Shown here: in pieces, positions 38,854 to 39,748 of the stretch
How the letters are laid out: every line of letters starts with the position of its first letter
Numbering within the stretch: position 1 is the first letter of the stretch
Source of the DNA: an uncultured Actinomycetes bacterium
Lineage (GTDB): Bacteria; Actinomycetota; Thermoleophilia; RBG-16-64-13
DNA length: 39,748 nucleotides
Assembly (NCBI GenBank): GCA_903873715.1
Contig: CAIQPS010000133.1
Span: 1 to 39,748 of the forward strand
Reading direction: 5' to 3'
The notes under the pieces: model-generated
Told to the model about the DNA's origin: nothing
Database searches by the model: none
Seen by the model: only the letters and a program-made list of their open reading frames with translations
Program-made: the position numbers and the translations under genes

Positions 38854-39748
38854 ATGGAACGCTATCTGCTTCGGGACGACATCTGGTGGGTCGGAGCCAT
38901 CGACTGGGACGTCCGTGACTTCCACGGCTACGAGACCCCCCGAGGCACAACGTACAACTCATACCTCATCCTGGACGACAAGGTGGCCCTCATCGACGGC
39001 TGCCGCGATGGGTTCGGCCCGGAGATGCTCGCCCGGGTGCGGGGCTGCTGTGGGCTGCGGCCTGTCGACTACATGGTCATCAACCACATCGAGATGGACC
39101 ATTCCGGCGCCATTCCCTGGCTTCTGGACAATCTGCGTCCAGAGAAGGTGTTCTGCTCCAAACGGGCCAAGGAGGCGCTCGGCTTCATCTTCGGGCCCGA
39201 ATGGGTGAAGAGGTGGGATCTGCAGGTGGTCGGCACCGGTGACGAACTGTCACTCGGCCGTCACACGCTGCAGTTCATCGAGGCGCCCATGGTGCACTGG
39301 CCCGACAGCATGTTCACGTACGTCAAGGAATCCAAGACCCTGCTCCCCAACGACGCCTTCGGCCAGCACCTGGCCACCTCCCGCCGCTTCGCCGACGAGG
39401 TGGACCAGGGCGATCTCATGGAAGAGGCGTCCAAGTACTACGCCAACATCCTGATGCCCTTCGGCAACCCCATCCTCAAGATGATCGACAAGATCGGCGA
39501 ACTGGGGCTGGAGATCGAGTGTATCGGTCCCAGTCACGGGGCCATCTGGAGGACGCCGGAGGGCGTGGCCAAGATCATCGAGTCCTACAAGGCTTGGACC
39601 CGGTTCGAAGCGCCACCCCGGGTGGCTCTTTTCTACGACACCATGTGGCATTCCACCGAACGGATGACAATGGCCATCGAAGACGGGGTGGCGAGCGAGG
39701 GAGTGGAGTGCGGCGTGTACCGGCTCACGGTCAACCCGCGCTCGGAGC
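38854..39748 (+). CDS. fprA: A-type flavodiiron protein (FprA), 3' end beyond window
   Basis: The first 298 residues of a protein of about 400. The N-terminal metallo-beta-lactamase-fold domain carries the diiron ligands in NHIEMDHSGAIP (HxExDH), the following His in APMVHWPDSM and the bridging Asp in LLPNDAFGQH, with a later His in GPSHGAIW. A flavodoxin domain begins about residue 254 (RVALFYDTMWHSTERM, the FMN phosphate loop). Flavodiiron proteins reduce O2 to water and/or NO to N2O with electrons from rubredoxin or F420H2, protecting anaerobes. ATG 38854 has GGGAG about 12 nt upstream. It may share a transcript with the methyltransferase (50-nt gap). Confidence 0.95.
   Translation, partial: MERYLLRDDIWWVGAIDWDVRDFHGYETPRGTTYNSYLILDDKVALIDGCRDGFGPEMLARVRGCCGLRPVDYMVINHIEMDHSGAIPWLLDNLRPEKVFCSKRAKEALGFIFGPEWVKRWDLQVVGTGDELSLGRHTLQFIEAPMVHWPDSMFTYVKESKTLLPNDAFGQHLATSRRFADEVDQGDLMEEASKYYANILMPFGNPILKMIDKIGELGLEIECIGPSHGAIWRTPEGVAKIIESYKAWTRFEAPPRVALFYDTMWHSTERMTMAIEDGVASEGVECGVYRLTVNPRSE

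Overview
The window is a high-GC bacterial chromosome segment, densely packed with same-strand genes that often overlap by 4 nt (ATGA or GTGA junctions). GTG starts are frequent and TATACT or TAAAAT -10 elements recur. The gene set is an A-type flavodiiron protein, a DUF1858-hemerythrin protein, FeoAB with a DtxR-type regulator, citramalate-route isoleucine genes, an NADP-type glutamate dehydrogenase and bacterial lipoproteins. This fits an anaerobic or microaerophilic, probably Gram-positive-type actinobacterial lineage. That placement is inference from gene content and base composition. I see no rRNA, tRNA, CRISPR array, phage gene or transposase. No stretch longer than about 250 bases lacks a gene.

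Layout. 1-2891: 3' part of a large surface protein with alternating Ig-like repeats. 3118-4230: a WG-repeat lipoprotein. 4275-5801 (minus): a HAD hydrolase and a SanA-type DUF218 membrane protein. 5930-7287 (minus): a DUF1858-hemerythrin protein translationally coupled to a cysteine-rich protein, behind a perfect FNR/DNR-like palindrome. 7471-10365: leuC, leuD, leuB. 10502-12331: a DUF1003 membrane protein, a truncated DegV and two universal stress proteins. 12579-12959: an RRM/glycine-rich RNA-binding protein with a long leader and a strong terminator. 13100-15807: dtxR-like regulator, feoA, feoB. 15865-19809: ilvE, cimA, a fumarylacetoacetase-family hydrolase and a DUF985 cupin. 19939-24852: dnaE and hisD. 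24911-27490 (minus): a membrane GGDEF/HD-GYP c-di-GMP enzyme. 27634-30615: hisB, hisH, hisA, hisF. 30619-32037: a PQQ-like beta-propeller lipoprotein. 32087-36465 (minus): gdhA coupled to a 1006-residue protein with two receiver-like domains and a PEP/pyruvate-kinase-type ATP-binding domain. 36575-38803: a LiaF-like membrane protein and a methyltransferase. 38854-end: 5' part of a flavodiiron protein.

How the genes work together. cimA, leuCDB and ilvE together can make 2-oxobutyrate and isoleucine from pyruvate and acetyl-CoA, and leuCDB can also serve leucine. The his genes cover the middle of histidine synthesis plus the final dehydrogenase; hisG, hisI/E and hisC are not here. gdhA supplies glutamate, the amino donor for ilvE and other aminotransferases. 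The feo genes import ferrous iron, which LeuC, the hemerythrin and the flavodiiron protein need. The hemerythrin pair and the flavodiiron protein point to handling of O2 or NO by an organism that mostly lives without oxygen.

The most unusual element is the coupling of glutamate dehydrogenase to a receiver plus PEP-synthase-N-terminal-like fusion protein whose biochemical role is, to my knowledge, not established. Next come the FNR-like-box DUF1858-hemerythrin/CGCPGS pair and the cold-shock-like RRM gene.
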